DNA from: Sphingobacteriales bacterium 50-39
GTDB taxonomy: Bacteria > Bacteroidota > Bacteroidia > Chitinophagales > Chitinophagaceae
Assembly: GCA_001898505.1 (NCBI GenBank)
Contig: MKTZ01000011.1
Span: forward strand, 248,001-312,000
Length of the DNA: 64,000 nt
Direction of reading: 5' to 3'
Positions 35,040 through 44,141 of the stretch are shown here, piece by piece; within the stretch, counting starts at the first letter, position 1; every line of letters starts with the position of its first letter. The translations under genes and the position numbers were made by a program. The notes below the pieces were generated by a model. The model did not search any database, was not told the origin of the DNA, and worked only from the letters and a program-made list of their open reading frames with translations.

Positions 35040-37523
35040 CTATTTTTTCTTTTTGAGCGCTTTTTTGAAAGGGTCCCAGCTGATCTTCATTTTGCCATCA
35101 TCTCCCCTGCGTACCCGCAGACGCACGCTAAGACCCGCCTTGCCGTCATTGCCCTTACTCTCCGGAGCCATGGCAGCATTGCGATCTTTCAGATTGCTCA
35201 AAGGCGCCTTCACGCTGAGGTCCGGACCCGTCCGGAAATCATAGATCCCCTCCACAAAAAGTGTAAAGGCCGTGGACTGTATCTCCATGCGATGGATATG
35301 CAAGGTAGTTGTATCCAGGTCCAGCTGATTGTTCAACTCGCCAAACCGGATTTCGGAGAGATCTCTTTTCTTCAACACCATCTCATGTATCTTTTCCATC
35401 GGCTCGAAGTCGATCAGCTGCCCTCCTTTGATGCTAAAACTGACGGTTCCTTTCATGCTGTTTTTAACCATCCGCGCCTTGTCCGTGAGCTGTCCTGTCA
35501 TGGCTACATCGGCCGTGAGCTTGCCTTTGAGGTTCCTGGCCGTTAGACCGTCCTGCCCAAAATTGTTAAACGCCGTAAAGAGCTTCGGAATATCCACCTG
35601 TTCCAAATGACTTTTAAAAGTCAGCGGATTTCCTCCACCGCCCGGCTGTCTGCGAAATGTCCCTGTCAATGTCAGCGACCCGTCGTCCTGAGCGAGCTCC
35701 ATTTTTTTTAGCTGCACCTCACCCGCCTGGAATAACAATTCAGCCTTTGCCCGTACACCCGAGAAGTGCTGATAACGTAGCTCCGCGGCATCTATTTGCA
35801 GATGGATCGCCCCATCCCGTAGCAGCTGGTCCAGCCGCCCAGCCGATTCGCGAAACAATGGTTTCGAGCCCGCCCGCCCCATCGCTGCCGCCGCCGGTCT
35901 GCCCAGCACAGGCGCCAGGTCTTCGAGGTCCAGCCGGGGGCTGCTGAGAGTAAGATCGATAGCCGGACGCACCCCGGGTCCGTTGTCCAAAGGACCGACA
36001 TGTTTGTCGCCGGGGTTTTGATCGATCAGCGGAGAAATATTCCGGATAATACCTTTCAAGCCGAGCTTGCTGCTGCCGGCCCTGGCTTCCAGTTTATCGA
36101 ATACCAGGTCCTGGTCTTTAAATCGGATCTTGCCCGTGCCTTCCGTCAGCTGAAAATTATAGGGAAGATAGAGTACCGTGGCGCTGTCGATCGTCATGCT
36201 GCCAAACAGCGACACCGTCGAACTATCCTCCTCCCGAAGAGGACCCTTGTAGTTGATATTCAGCGAACAGGCGCCTTTACGAAAGGCAATGCTCCTGCTG
36301 CCCGCCAGCTCGTTCAGCCGGGTCAGCTCGAAAGCCGACCGGAGATCACAATCCAGCATGGGGTGTTTCAGGTCCGTGATCACCGCCGTATCGGAATGCA
36401 AAGGAATGTTCATCAGCGAGCCGGAAAAGGACAATAGCCGGATCGCCGAATTTTCATCCCTTCTTTTTTCATGACGCACCCATTCATTGGTGAAGCTCGC
36501 CATAACATTCACCCCGTCCAATCGGCCCACAGGGGTATTGACACTGGCATTCTGCAGGTTCAGGTGGACAGTCATCAACGGAGTAGGGTCGTCTGCCGCC
36601 CCCGCATCCAGGTCAGCCTGTATCGATACAGGCTTGTCGACATCATAGAGGTCTAGTTTTTGTTGGATGGCAGGCGTCAAAAGCGCTGTCGCCTGTCTAT
36701 AAGGAATATCATTCACCTGAATACTTAATGTAAAAGGATCAGGCTTTACGTTGGGAAAAAATCGCCCCGTCAATACAAAAGGATGGCCATCGATGCGCAC
36801 CATGGCCTTATTGAACTGTACGATCTTACTGCCCGAATTGAATTGCAGGATAAAATGCCCCGCCAGTGTCTTGTCTTTTATAAAGCTCCCTTTTTCCGTA
36901 TTGAAGGAGAAATGCTGCACCAGCGCATCGGCATCTGTTGTCAGTGACAATGTTCTTCCGTTCTTGCCGATAGCACAATCCAGCCGCCGGAATTCCAGGT
37001 CGAAGAATTTATGGCGATCCTGGTTTTCGATGACCAGCCGGACATCCGTGCACGCGAAATCCGGAAACTGCACATCCTCACGGCCCCCAGACAGACCACG
37101 GTTCAATGCGGAGGTATTGCTATAGCCCGTCGTGTCGGTAAAAAGATAGACAGTGCCTTTTTCCACGAACACCTTACCCAGCCGGGCCTTGCCGGCAAAA
37201 AGACTCCGGAACAGGGCAAGGCTGAGATACATATCCTCCGCATGCAAGAGATCATGATGATGCTCCTGCCAGAGACTATCGCGGAGCGTGACTTTTGAGA
37301 GATGCAGTGTGATATGTGGAAAATGATGGAAGAAAGAAACTTCCATATCTCCAATGCGGACGTCCCCACCTAAACGTTTCTTTAATTCCGTCCGGGCTTT
37401 TTGAAGGATCACGGGCTTACGGATCATGATATACGCCGCCACCCCCAGCCATAAAAGAATGAACAGGCAGCCGAGGCCGCCTGTTATCCATAAACTGTAT
37501 CGAAAAAATTTTTTCAAATTCAA
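35040..37523 (-). CDS. AsmA-like envelope protein
   Basis: An 827-residue protein with a single N-terminal membrane anchor (about 9-33) and a large periplasmic region. Motifs of the AsmA/TamB-like superfamily occur at both ends: KARTELKKRLGGDVRIGDMEVSFFHHFPHITLHLSKVTL near the start, and a terminal beta-rich section with MKGTVSFSIKGGQLIDFEPM. Such proteins shuttle lipids to the outer membrane. There is no ATG before the anchor; the TTG at 37523 overlaps the stop of the upstream peptidase gene (TTGA), giving a likely coupled start. Confidence 0.85.
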   Translation of the reverse strand: MNLKKFFRYSLWITGGLGCLFILLWLGVAAYIMIRKPVILQKARTELKKRLGGDVRIGDMEVSFFHHFPHITLHLSKVTLRDSLWQEHHHDLLHAEDMYLSLALFRSLFAGKARLGKVFVEKGTVYLFTDTTGYSNTSALNRGLSGGREDVQFPDFACTDVRLVIENQDRHKFFDLEFRRLDCAIGKNGRTLSLTTDADALVQHFSFNTEKGSFIKDKTLAGHFILQFNSGSKIVQFNKAMVRIDGHPFVLTGRFFPNVKPDPFTLSIQVNDIPYRQATALLTPAIQQKLDLYDVDKPVSIQADLDAGAADDPTPLMTVHLNLQNASVNTPVGRLDGVNVMASFTNEWVRHEKRRDENSAIRLLSFSGSLMNIPLHSDTAVITDLKHPMLDCDLRSAFELTRLNELAGSRSIAFRKGACSLNINYKGPLREEDSSTVSLFGSMTIDSATVLYLPYNFQLTEGTGKIRFKDQDLVFDKLEARAGSSKLGLKGIIRNISPLIDQNPGDKHVGPLDNGPGVRPAIDLTLSSPRLDLEDLAPVLGRPAAAAMGRAGSKPLFRESAGRLDQLLRDGAIHLQIDAAELRYQHFSGVRAKAELLFQAGEVQLKKMELAQDDGSLTLTGTFRRQPGGGGNPLTFKSHLEQVDIPKLFTAFNNFGQDGLTARNLKGKLTADVAMTGQLTDKARMVKNSMKGTVSFSIKGGQLIDFEPMEKIHEMVLKKRDLSEIRFGELNNQLDLDTTTLHIHRMEIQSTAFTLFVEGIYDFRTGPDLSVKAPLSNLKDRNAAMAPESKGNDGKAGLSVRLRVRRGDDGKMKISWDPFKKALKKKK

Positions 37524-39742
37524 TGTATCCCATCCAGATAATCCGCGAACTTCTTCAGCACCGCCGCCGCAATACCAATTTGCTCCTGCGCTTCCTTCCA
37601 ATTGCGTTGCTCGATAGCCTCACGTATGCCCGGCAGGGTCTTTACCCCATATCCCGTATAAAAACCTGGCGCGTATATCACATGCCGGTACCAGGAACGG
37701 CGAGGCAATCCGTTATCGGACAGCAATTGTTGTTCCGCCCTGTAAAGAGCCTGATTTACAGCGACTGATGCAGTAGTCGTTAATTGTTGTTTCCCCAATG
37801 TATCCGCCAGACGGTCCGTGGCTTTTTCCAGCGTCCGGGAGGCATTCTGGAGAGCAGAAAAATCCAGGTACGGAACTTCGTCCTTCACCGCCGGCGGAAG
37901 AAGGGTCACCGTCGGATCGCCCGCATAGCTATAGTAACTACCGCGTATCAGTTGGTTGGATAGAGCCGTATTCTCTCTCATCTGGTCCACCAAAGAGGTC
38001 AACTCTCCTATATAACCATGCACCGTCTTGTAAAAGCTGCGGAAGTCGAAGGGGAGAAGGCTGGCATCCGCCATACGCAGGCTCGTGCGGCCCGCTGCCT
38101 TGGCCAGGGCCACTCCATATTGGAACCCCGGATCTTTAAATCTCCGGTAGTCATCATAGGAATCATAGATGGAATGATACTCCCCGCCAGGGTCCTCTCC
38201 CCCAAAGCCCAGGTTGAAGCTGGGGATCCCCGCATGTTGCAGGAAGGCGGAGAAGTCCGAGCCCGAACCCAGCGCACCGATGGTAAAGCTCTTTTTTTCG
38301 AAGAGGTCTTTTTTCAACCTGCCGCCGTCAGCCGCATTTACCAGCTCACGGGAGTGCATACGATCCGCGATGCTGATACCCGTCTCCGGGTCGGTGACGT
38401 CACGGGCCACCTCATTGATAAAGGGCTCCAGGGCATGCGACCCTTCGGCTCCAAAAAAGCCACGGCCATTGCCATCGGAGTTGATGTATACCACCGCCTT
38501 TTTCTGAAGTTCGTCCATATGATATTCTACCCATTCAGTAGAGCCTAATAGTCCCGGCTCTTCACCGTCCCAGGCACAATAAACCAGTGTACGTTTTGGC
38601 TTCCATCCCGTCTTCACCAGCTCGCTGATGCCACGGGCCTCTTCCAGCATGGCAGACATCCCGCTGATAGGATCACCCGCTCCATTTACCCATCCGTCGT
38701 GGTGGTTGCCCCGGATCACCCACTCGTCCGGCCATTGCGAGCCAGGTAGTTTGGCGATGATATCATTGATGGGTTTGATGTCCCAATTGAAGGCCAGCTT
38801 GAGATGTACCGTAGTCTTGCCCGGACCCACATGATACGTAAAGGGCAGCGCGCCCCTCCAGGACTCGGGAGCTACCGGCCCCTCCAGCGACTTCAGCAGC
38901 GGGGCCGCATCGTGATAGCTGATGGGCAGGACGGGTATCTTTAATATAGTGGTCACATCCTTTCTGTCCAGTCTTTTGGCGTCTTTTGTCGCTCCAATCC
39001 CCGGCGTAAGCGGATCACCGGGATAAATTGGCATATCCATTACCGAGCCCCGTTGTACGCCATATTCATTCTTAAAAGCGCCTTTGGGATATACGTCGCC
39101 TTGATAATAACCGTCATCCTGAGGGTCGGAATAAATAAGACAGCCAATGGCGCCATGCTCTTGTGCCACCTTTGGTTTGATACCCCGCCAGGAATGACCG
39201 TATTTGGCGATGACGATCTTTCCTTTTACCGAAATACCCAATCGTTCCAATCTATCGTAATCTTCAGGCACACCATAGTTGACAAAGACCAGTTCCCCCG
39301 TGACATCCCCGTCCGGGCTCCAGCAGTTATACGTGGGCAATTGTTCGCGAGTCTGTCCCGAAGTGGCGTCCTCTTTTAGCGCCGGCTCTGCCAATACCGC
39401 CTTGTAGGAGGTTGGACCCGTCATTTCCAGGAGGCGTTCTTTGGGTGTAGGGAATAAGACATAGAAGGTCTCCATCTGTACATCATAGCCCCAGCTTTTG
39501 AACTGGTTGTAGATGAAGTCGGCGTCCGCCTTGCCACCAGGACTGCCAACATGGTGCGGATGGGAGGACAGCGTCTTCATAAAACTGTCTACGTTGGAAG
39601 CTTTCAGATAGCTGTCGAACTGTTCTTCTTTAGCCATCTCATCTTTGGCGGCGGCTTCGCTAAAGCCCGCCAGGGGTTTGGTCTGGGACCATGCCATGGA
39701 CACCAGCAGCAGGGCGCCGGCGGTTAAAAGGTATTTTCTCAT
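37520..39742 (-). CDS. M28 family peptidase, PSMA/transferrin-receptor-like
   Basis: A 740-residue exported metallopeptidase. Signal peptide 1-19 (SMAWSQ). A PA domain sits in the middle of the first half (VKGKIVIAKYGHSWRG, GCLIYSDPQDDG). The zinc peptidase core follows: VIRGNHHDGWVNGAGDPISGMSAMLEEAR (His and Asp), YCAWDGEEPGLLGS (Glu-Glu), VYINSDGNGRG, and GSGSDFSAFLQHAGIPSFNLGFG. A C-terminal helical dimerisation domain is typical of glutamate carboxypeptidase II-type enzymes. Probably acts in the periplasm. Spaced 1 base after mgsA on the minus strand. Confidence 0.94.
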   Translation of the reverse strand: MRKYLLTAGALLLVSMAWSQTKPLAGFSEAAAKDEMAKEEQFDSYLKASNVDSFMKTLSSHPHHVGSPGGKADADFIYNQFKSWGYDVQMETFYVLFPTPKERLLEMTGPTSYKAVLAEPALKEDATSGQTREQLPTYNCWSPDGDVTGELVFVNYGVPEDYDRLERLGISVKGKIVIAKYGHSWRGIKPKVAQEHGAIGCLIYSDPQDDGYYQGDVYPKGAFKNEYGVQRGSVMDMPIYPGDPLTPGIGATKDAKRLDRKDVTTILKIPVLPISYHDAAPLLKSLEGPVAPESWRGALPFTYHVGPGKTTVHLKLAFNWDIKPINDIIAKLPGSQWPDEWVIRGNHHDGWVNGAGDPISGMSAMLEEARGISELVKTGWKPKRTLVYCAWDGEEPGLLGSTEWVEYHMDELQKKAVVYINSDGNGRGFFGAEGSHALEPFINEVARDVTDPETGISIADRMHSRELVNAADGGRLKKDLFEKKSFTIGALGSGSDFSAFLQHAGIPSFNLGFGGEDPGGEYHSIYDSYDDYRRFKDPGFQYGVALAKAAGRTSLRMADASLLPFDFRSFYKTVHGYIGELTSLVDQMRENTALSNQLIRGSYYSYAGDPTVTLLPPAVKDEVPYLDFSALQNASRTLEKATDRLADTLGKQQLTTTASVAVNQALYRAEQQLLSDNGLPRRSWYRHVIYAPGFYTGYGVKTLPGIREAIEQRNWKEAQEQIGIAAAVLKKFADYLDGIH

Positions 39743-39743
39743 G

Positions 39744-40214
39744 TTAATTGGTTGGCCGGTTCAACGGCCTTTTTATGTATTGACTATAGTCGGTTAGAAT
39801 GATATCGTACTCCTCATACATCAGGGGCGAGGTCATCATAAAGTCCGCGGTAGCCCGGTTGTTCGCAATAGGGATATTCCAGGTGACGCCCAGACGCAGC
39901 AGGGCCTTGATGTCCGGGTCATGAGGCTGGGCTTCCATCGGGTCCCAGAAAAAGATCAGCACATCCAGCTTCCCTTCGGCTATACGGGCCCCGATCTGCT
40001 GATCACCACCCAACGGACCGCTGAGAAACTTGCTGACCGACTGACCCAGGGCCTTTTCCAGCAGGGCGCCCGTGGTGCCTGTGCCATACAGACGATGCCG
40101 GGCGAGCGCATTCTTATTATATACGGCCCATTCGATGAGTTCTGCTTTCTTGTTGTCGTGTGCCACCAGGGCAATTCTTTTGGAACCGGCCATTTTCCGG
40201 AGTTTCGTTTCCAT
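39744..40214 (-). CDS. mgsA: Methylglyoxal synthase
   Basis: Converts dihydroxyacetone phosphate to methylglyoxal and phosphate. 156 residues from the ATG at 40214, which gives 13 residues before the conserved IALVAHD, as in E. coli; an ATG 11 codons upstream (40247) is also possible. Marks: KRIALVAHDNKK, the phosphate-binding YGTGTTGALLEKALG, LSGPLGGDQQIGARIAEGKLDVLIFFWDP with catalytic Asp, and NIPIANNRATADFMM. It may act as an overflow valve when phosphate is low. Reads into the M28 gene with no gap. Confidence 0.95.
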   Translation of the reverse strand: METKLRKMAGSKRIALVAHDNKKAELIEWAVYNKNALARHRLYGTGTTGALLEKALGQSVSKFLSGPLGGDQQIGARIAEGKLDVLIFFWDPMEAQPHDPDIKALLRLGVTWNIPIANNRATADFMMTSPLMYEEYDIILTDYSQYIKRPLNRPTN

Positions 40215-40247
40215 GCGCGTTGATTTAAAGTTTCTCTTTAAAGTCAT

Positions 40248-40466
40248 CTATCCGCCCTATGGACCGACACAGCCCTCCTTTCGGCGGACACAGTCGGAGG
40301 ACGGGACGACGAGCCAGAGCTTCGTCAGCAAAGTAATCCGGTTTTAAGAAGATTATAACAACTATAAAAAAATTTCAAAGTAATCCACACGTTATCCACA
40401 TTGGGCATAGATTTTGTTGAATGCAATCTCCCGGATTTTTTACTTACTAACCCAGATTAATTCGCT
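40248..40466. other. Intergenic region with GC hairpins and two DnaA-box-like sites
   Basis: First part: GC-rich hairpins (CCGAC...GTCGG; GACGACGAGCC...CTTCGTC) similar in style to the structured repeats but not clearly a copy. Second part: the 9-mers TAATCCACA (40381-40389) and TTATCCACA (40392-40400) resemble DnaA boxes and are next to an AT-rich stretch. No gene was seen. Confidence 0.5.
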
Positions 40467-41132
40467 ATGAAGTGTGTATGGCTTCTCGTGCTAGTGCTTT
40501 GCTGTTGCCTCACCGTTAGATCGCAACAGAGAGGAGAAGCTACAGGCTCTTCAAACGACAGCGTCAAGCTCATAATAGACGATAGCAGCAAGCTGATAAC
40601 GGCCAAGGATAATGGAGCTGTATTCACGAACTTTATAGGAGCCATTCGGGAAAGTGGTAAAGTGTGGTTGCAATGGGATGTGGACAGCGCAGAAGACGGA
40701 GACTATTTCGTGGTCCAACGTTCTACGGATGGAGTTACGTTCGAAACCATCGGTGCAATGAGAAAGACGGGGAACAATAGTCATTATGAATTGACCGATA
40801 TAGCGCCGCCCAATGGTACCAATCTGTATCGTATCAAATACACCGGGCAGGACGGAAAATTCCTCTATTCCAAGCAGGTTCAACTAAGTCTTTCCGGGGA
40901 TATAGAATTTAAGTTTTACCCAAATCCCGTAGATAAACTACTTATTATCCGAACCGAGCACACCATCGATATTCAGATCGTGGATGGCGTCGGAAGCATA
41001 CGTCTGAACAAGCGGTTACAGCCTGGAATACAGGTGATTAACGCATCTTCTCTCGAGCGGGGCGTCTACGTTTTACGCGTTGCTGATAAGGAAAGCAACA
41101 GAATTGTATCCAACCAGTTACTCAAGAATTAA
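40467..41132 (+). CDS. Secreted protein with T9SS C-terminal sorting domain
   Basis: A 221-residue exported protein. Signal peptide 1-19 (LTVRSQ). Residues about 55-140 resemble a fibronectin-type or discoidin-like beta-sandwich (YFVVQRSTDGVTFETIGAM, YRIKYTGQDGKFLYSKQV). Residues about 150-221 read as a type A T9SS sorting domain: FKFYPNPVDKLLIIRTE, then QPGIQVINASSLERGVYVLRVADKESNRIVSNQLLKN. It is expected to be secreted across the outer membrane and anchored. Specific function unknown. Confidence 0.85.
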   Translation: MKCVWLLVLVLCCCLTVRSQQRGEATGSSNDSVKLIIDDSSKLITAKDNGAVFTNFIGAIRESGKVWLQWDVDSAEDGDYFVVQRSTDGVTFETIGAMRKTGNNSHYELTDIAPPNGTNLYRIKYTGQDGKFLYSKQVQLSLSGDIEFKFYPNPVDKLLIIRTEHTIDIQIVDGVGSIRLNKRLQPGIQVINASSLERGVYVLRVADKESNRIVSNQLLKN

Positions 41133-41262
41133 AAAGGACTTAAAAAAAAGATTACCTGAAAATGGTATTGCAGATTTGATCTGAATCCTCTACCTTTATC
41201 TTGGTTTTTCATAGGATATTGGATTTTAAAACGGGGTTGAATTTCTATTCAGACCCCTTTTG

Positions 41263-41290
41263 TTTTTTAGCGGTGGCCACCGCTAAAAAA
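41263..41290. repeat. 28-base perfect palindrome
   Basis: Six T, AGCGGTGG, CCACCGCT, six A: perfectly self-complementary with no loop. Could be part of a bidirectional terminator. Confidence 0.7.
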
Positions 41291-41430
41291 CGGCTTCGCC
41301 GCCAAGGCTTCGCACAGCGAGGCCCGGCATCCGAAGGATGCTCATCATCAGACCCAAAATCCTGCTGGTGCCGAAGGCGCCAGCAACACCTCACCCAAGT
41401 CTAAAAAATCCTCCCAAACATCGAGATAGT

Positions 41431-41468
41431 CTAAAAAAAAGCCTTCAAATCCAGCGACTTGAAGGCTT
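41431..41468 (-). terminator. Intrinsic terminator for the lipoprotein gene at 41532
   Basis: Arms AAGCCTTCAA (41439-41448) and TTGAAGGCTT (41459-41468), 10-base stem, followed on the minus strand by eight T. Confidence 0.8.
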
Positions 41469-41531
41469 CGTGATCCGGATTGGGCAGATTTCAAACCCAA
41501 TCGGGAAAGATATAAATTCTGTATTGACTAT

Positions 41532-42032
41532 TTATTGGGGTATCCTGACCTCCGTTGACAATGTAGCAGTTCCATTTGTGGAATAATACTCCGTATAATG
41601 AAGGGCGTTGTCATCATATGAAATATTCTCCCAGGTTACAGTAACGGGCGAAGACAAATTCCATAACCATACGATCGACGTATTGGTCGCGTCGGTAAAA
41701 TGCCAGGTAAAACTAGTTTGAGTCCCGGAATTATCGGTATAGACGCCGGTGTTATCTGATTTAAAGGTGATATACTCATTGTCAAGGCTCATAGTATTAG
41801 CAGAGCCGCCCCTCTGATAAAACAGGATATTGCCCCCAACACTCGCTCTATCATATTGAACTTTCCAGGAATTAGCGGTTAATATTGCTGATGTTAAGGT
41901 TGTATCTTTCTCTTGCACCTTAAAGGTATCTGTCTTTATCGTTGTCTTTGAACAGGCAGTGATACCATACGAACAAGTAAGCATCATTATGATGATAGGA
42001 AGGGACGAAAAACAAAGCATTTTTTTTAGCAT
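41532..42032 (-). CDS. Lipoprotein, lipocalin-like
   Basis: A 166-residue lipoprotein. Signal with Cys27 (YGITAC). The body resembles short lipocalin-like proteins of Bacteroidota: an initial TANSWKVQY, then YITFKSDNTGVYTDNSG, FTWHFTD and a final strand TVTWENISYDDNALHYTEYY. No catalytic residues seen. Surface or periplasmic role unknown. Followed by a clear terminator. Confidence 0.75.
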   Translation of the reverse strand: MLKKMLCFSSLPIIIMMLTCSYGITACSKTTIKTDTFKVQEKDTTLTSAILTANSWKVQYDRASVGGNILFYQRGGSANTMSLDNEYITFKSDNTGVYTDNSGTQTSFTWHFTDATNTSIVWLWNLSSPVTVTWENISYDDNALHYTEYYSTNGTATLSTEVRIPQ

Positions 42033-42105
42033 ATGGGGATATTTTTTCTATTGCAAAGAAAAATAAAATATTAGGCTCTTGGTGATCCTGTCAGGATTCG
42101 CTCAC

Positions 42106-42133
42106 AAAAAAAAGCCCCCATAAACATGGAGGC
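42106..42133 (-). terminator. Intrinsic terminator after recA
   Basis: Stem GCCTCCAT/ATGGGGGC (one G-T pair) with loop GTTT at 42133-42114 on the minus strand, then eight T. Repeat R7 lies between it and the recA stop. Confidence 0.82.
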
Positions 42134-42171
42134 CGTACTTACTAACCCAATTAAAAATATAGCTTACGACA

Positions 42172-42209
42172 GAACGAACCACAGGTTCGTTGGCCGAAGG
42201 CCAGACTTA
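42172..42209 (-). repeat. Structured repeat, partial copy R7 after recA
   Basis: ACGAACC-ACA-GGTTCGT, then TGGCCGAAGGCCA (GAA loop) and GACTTA, whose TTA is the recA stop codon (TAA) on the minus strand. Same order as R3 and R4, with a changed first stem and G-C exchange in the small stem (GTCC/GGAC to GGCC/GGCC). Confidence 0.85.
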
Positions 42210-43208
42210 CGAAGTCTGCATTTCTTTCACTTTCTCGCGGATCTTGTTCTCGATCTCTGTAGCCAGTTCGGGATTGTCATGCAACAGCTGTTTCACCGTA
42301 TCCCTTCCCTGTCCCAGCTTGTCGGTACCATAGCTGAACCAGCTACCACTCTTCTGAACGATACCCAGCTCCACACCCATATCGATGATCTCACCCATCT
42401 TGCTAACGCCTTCTCCAAAAACAATATCGAATTCAGCACTACGGAAAGGGGGAGCTACCTTGTTCTTTACAACCTTAACTTTTACCCGGTTGCCTATCGC
42501 CTCTTCTCCATCCTTGATCTGCGCCATACGACGGATATCCAATCGTACGGAAGCATAGAATTTTAGCGCATTACCACCAGTAGTCGTTTCTGGATTGCCG
42601 AACATGACCCCGATCTTTTCACGTAACTGGTTGATGAAGATGCAAATAGTGTTGGTCTTGCTGATAGTAGCCGTTAGCTTGCGCAGGGCCTGTGACATCA
42701 GACGGGCCTGGAGACCCATTTTGCTATCTCCCATTTCCCCTTCCAGCTCACCTTTGGGAACAAGGGCGGCAACGGAGTCGATAACGACCACATCCAGCGC
42801 GCCGGAGAGGATCAGCCGATCCGCGATCTCGAGGGCCTGCTCGCCATAGTCCGGCTGAGAAATAAGAAGATTGTCGATGTCCACACCCAGCTTCTGCGCA
42901 TAGCCGCTGTCAAAGGCATGCTCGGCGTCGATGATGGCGCACATGCCTCCTTTCTTCTGCGCTTCGGCAATGATATGCGTAGCGATGGTCGTCTTACCGG
43001 AAGATTCGGGACCATAGATCTCGACAACCCTTCCTTTCGGGAGACCACCTACTCCTAATGCCATGTCCAGCCCAATCGAACCCGTGGATACAACTTCCAT
43101 CGGCTCCTGGCTTTTTTCATTCATCATCATGACACTGCCCTTCCCGAAATCCTTGTCGATCTTATCTATTGTCAGCTTTAAAGCCTTGAGTTTTTCTGCA
43201 TTTGACAT
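42207..43208 (-). CDS. recA: Recombinase A
   Basis: Homologous recombination and SOS co-protease, 333 residues. The ATG at 43208 gives [10 protein letters not shown]. Walker A GPESSGKT at 66-73, the Walker [11 protein letters not shown], loop L2 [37 protein letters not shown]. Complete. The C-terminal acidic tail is short (KVKEMQTS), and the stop lies in repeat R7. A -7 box TAAATTTG is about 25 bases upstream of the start. No LexA-type palindrome was recognised. Confidence 0.99.
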   Translation of the reverse strand: MSNAEKLKALKLTIDKIDKDFGKGSVMMMNEKSQEPMEVVSTGSIGLDMALGVGGLPKGRVVEIYGPESSGKTTIATHIIAEAQKKGGMCAIIDAEHAFDSGYAQKLGVDIDNLLISQPDYGEQALEIADRLILSGALDVVVIDSVAALVPKGELEGEMGDSKMGLQARLMSQALRKLTATISKTNTICIFINQLREKIGVMFGNPETTTGGNALKFYASVRLDIRRMAQIKDGEEAIGNRVKVKVVKNKVAPPFRSAEFDIVFGEGVSKMGEIIDMGVELGIVQKSGSWFSYGTDKLGQGRDTVKQLLHDNPELATEIENKIREKVKEMQTS

Positions 43209-43229
43209 AATCGTAGTTTTTAGTTCTCC

Positions 43230-43237
43230 CAAATTTA
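43230..43237 (-). promoter_or_regulatory. -7 box TAAATTTG of recA
   Basis: Full TAnnTTTG match on the minus strand, giving a leader of about 15-20 bases. -33 element weak. Confidence 0.45.
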
Positions 43238-43448
43238 TTGATTCAGTAAAGTTAGAATAATTATTTTGTTAACACCAAAATTTTTAGCACTTTCTCACTA
43301 ATTTTTTTGGCCCCGCCGGGCGCACCCGGGCCGCGCACAGCGCGGCCGCGCGAAGCGCAATAGAACAGCGACCGTGTAAAGGCCCCGTGCCGGCAGGCAC
43401 GAACTCCGTGAAAAGGCCGTCCCTCCGCAGCAATCCAGGAGCCGCAGG

Positions 43449-43505
43449 AGGCGGCTCGTCCGAAGGACAGACATTAGCGGTTTGGGGGAATTTTCCCTAT
43501 GCCGG
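43449..43505 (-). repeat. Structured repeat, copy R8 (A hairpin decayed)
   Basis: GAGCCGC-AGGAG-GCGGCTC, then GTCCGAAGGAC, then AGACATTAGCGG (linker), then GGGGGAATTTTCCCTATG in the position of module A. The A end faces the ECF sigma start at 43587 as in R1, R2, R6 and R9. Confidence 0.8.
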
Positions 43506-43586
43506 GCAACCCCGACCTTGCAATCGGCATTTAATCCCGTGGACCCCCGTTTTCAAAAAAAGATTAAATTCAGATCCAGACCTATC

Positions 43587-44141
43587 ATGGAAATATCCAT
43601 TCTCATAAAGGACGCAGCAAAAGGCAGTGCAGGAGCACAAAAATGCCTCTTCGACCGCCTGGCGGACCCGATGATGGCCGTTTGTTGCCGCTATGTCAAG
43701 GGTAGGGAGGATGCAGAGGAAATATTGCTGGACGGGTTCTTTAAATTCTTTAAGAACCTGCCCGGACTTACTTACCAGGGGGAGGCAGCCCTATACGGCT
43801 GGATCAAGATGATCATGATACGGGAATGCCTGATGTTCCTTCGGAAGAAGAATGTATTCACCATGCTGGCGGAAGTCGAGGCCGAAGACATCCCCACCGA
43901 GTCGGAGATCCTGTCCCAGCTTTCCGCGGCAGAGATCTTCAACCTCATCGTCCAGTTGCCCGTGGGGTATCGTACCGTCTTCAATCTCCATGTGATAGAA
44001 GGCATGGAGCACAAAGAGATAGCCATAGAGCTGGGCATCGCCGAAGGCACTTCCAAATCCCAGCTCAGCAAGGCCAAGGTCCTATTACAAAAAATGTTAT
44101 TACAAAAAGGGATTAGTTATGGACAACGAAAGACACAATGA
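43587..44141 (+). CDS. ECF-type RNA polymerase sigma factor
   Basis: A 184-residue sigma factor. Region 2 (GAQKCLFDRLADPMMAVCCRYVKGREDAEEILLDGFFKFFKNL; ALYGWIKMIMIRECLMFLRK) and region 4 (LPVGYRTVFNLHVIEGMEHKEIAIELGIAEGTSKSQLSKAKVLLQKML) are both present. The ATG at 43587 is the first start after repeat R8. Overlaps the next gene by 23 bases, a common sigma/anti-sigma arrangement, and probably controls an envelope response. Confidence 0.94.
   Translation: MEISILIKDAAKGSAGAQKCLFDRLADPMMAVCCRYVKGREDAEEILLDGFFKFFKNLPGLTYQGEAALYGWIKMIMIRECLMFLRKKNVFTMLAEVEAEDIPTESEILSQLSAAEIFNLIVQLPVGYRTVFNLHVIEGMEHKEIAIELGIAEGTSKSQLSKAKVLLQKMLLQKGISYGQRKTQ

Larger units (their letters stand above)
41133..41531. 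other. Intergenic hairpin cluster
   Basis: About 400 bases without a gene. It holds a 10-11 bp imperfect hairpin around 41231-41257 followed by TTTTGTTTTTT (likely terminator for the T9SS cargo gene), a 28-base perfect palindrome at 41263-41290, several hairpins with GAA or TTC loops (CGGC-TTC-GCCG, GCATCC-GAA-GGATGC, CTGGTGCC-GAA-GGCGCCAG), and a minus-strand terminator at 41431-41468. Confidence 0.7.
43209..43586. other. recA-sigma intergenic region, GC-rich hairpins and repeat R8
   Basis: About 380 bases. It holds the recA promoter, then a strongly GC-rich block (43310-43440) with nested hairpins (GCGCGGCCGCGC; CGTGCCGGCAGGCACG), then repeat R8 and the leader of the sigma gene. No gene seen. 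Confidence 0.6.

Noticed and set aside
42084-42097. Small palindrome ATCCTGTCAGGAT near the recA terminator
   Set aside because: Considered as a CRISPR or regulatory half-site; single copy, short, no spacers or repeats nearby.
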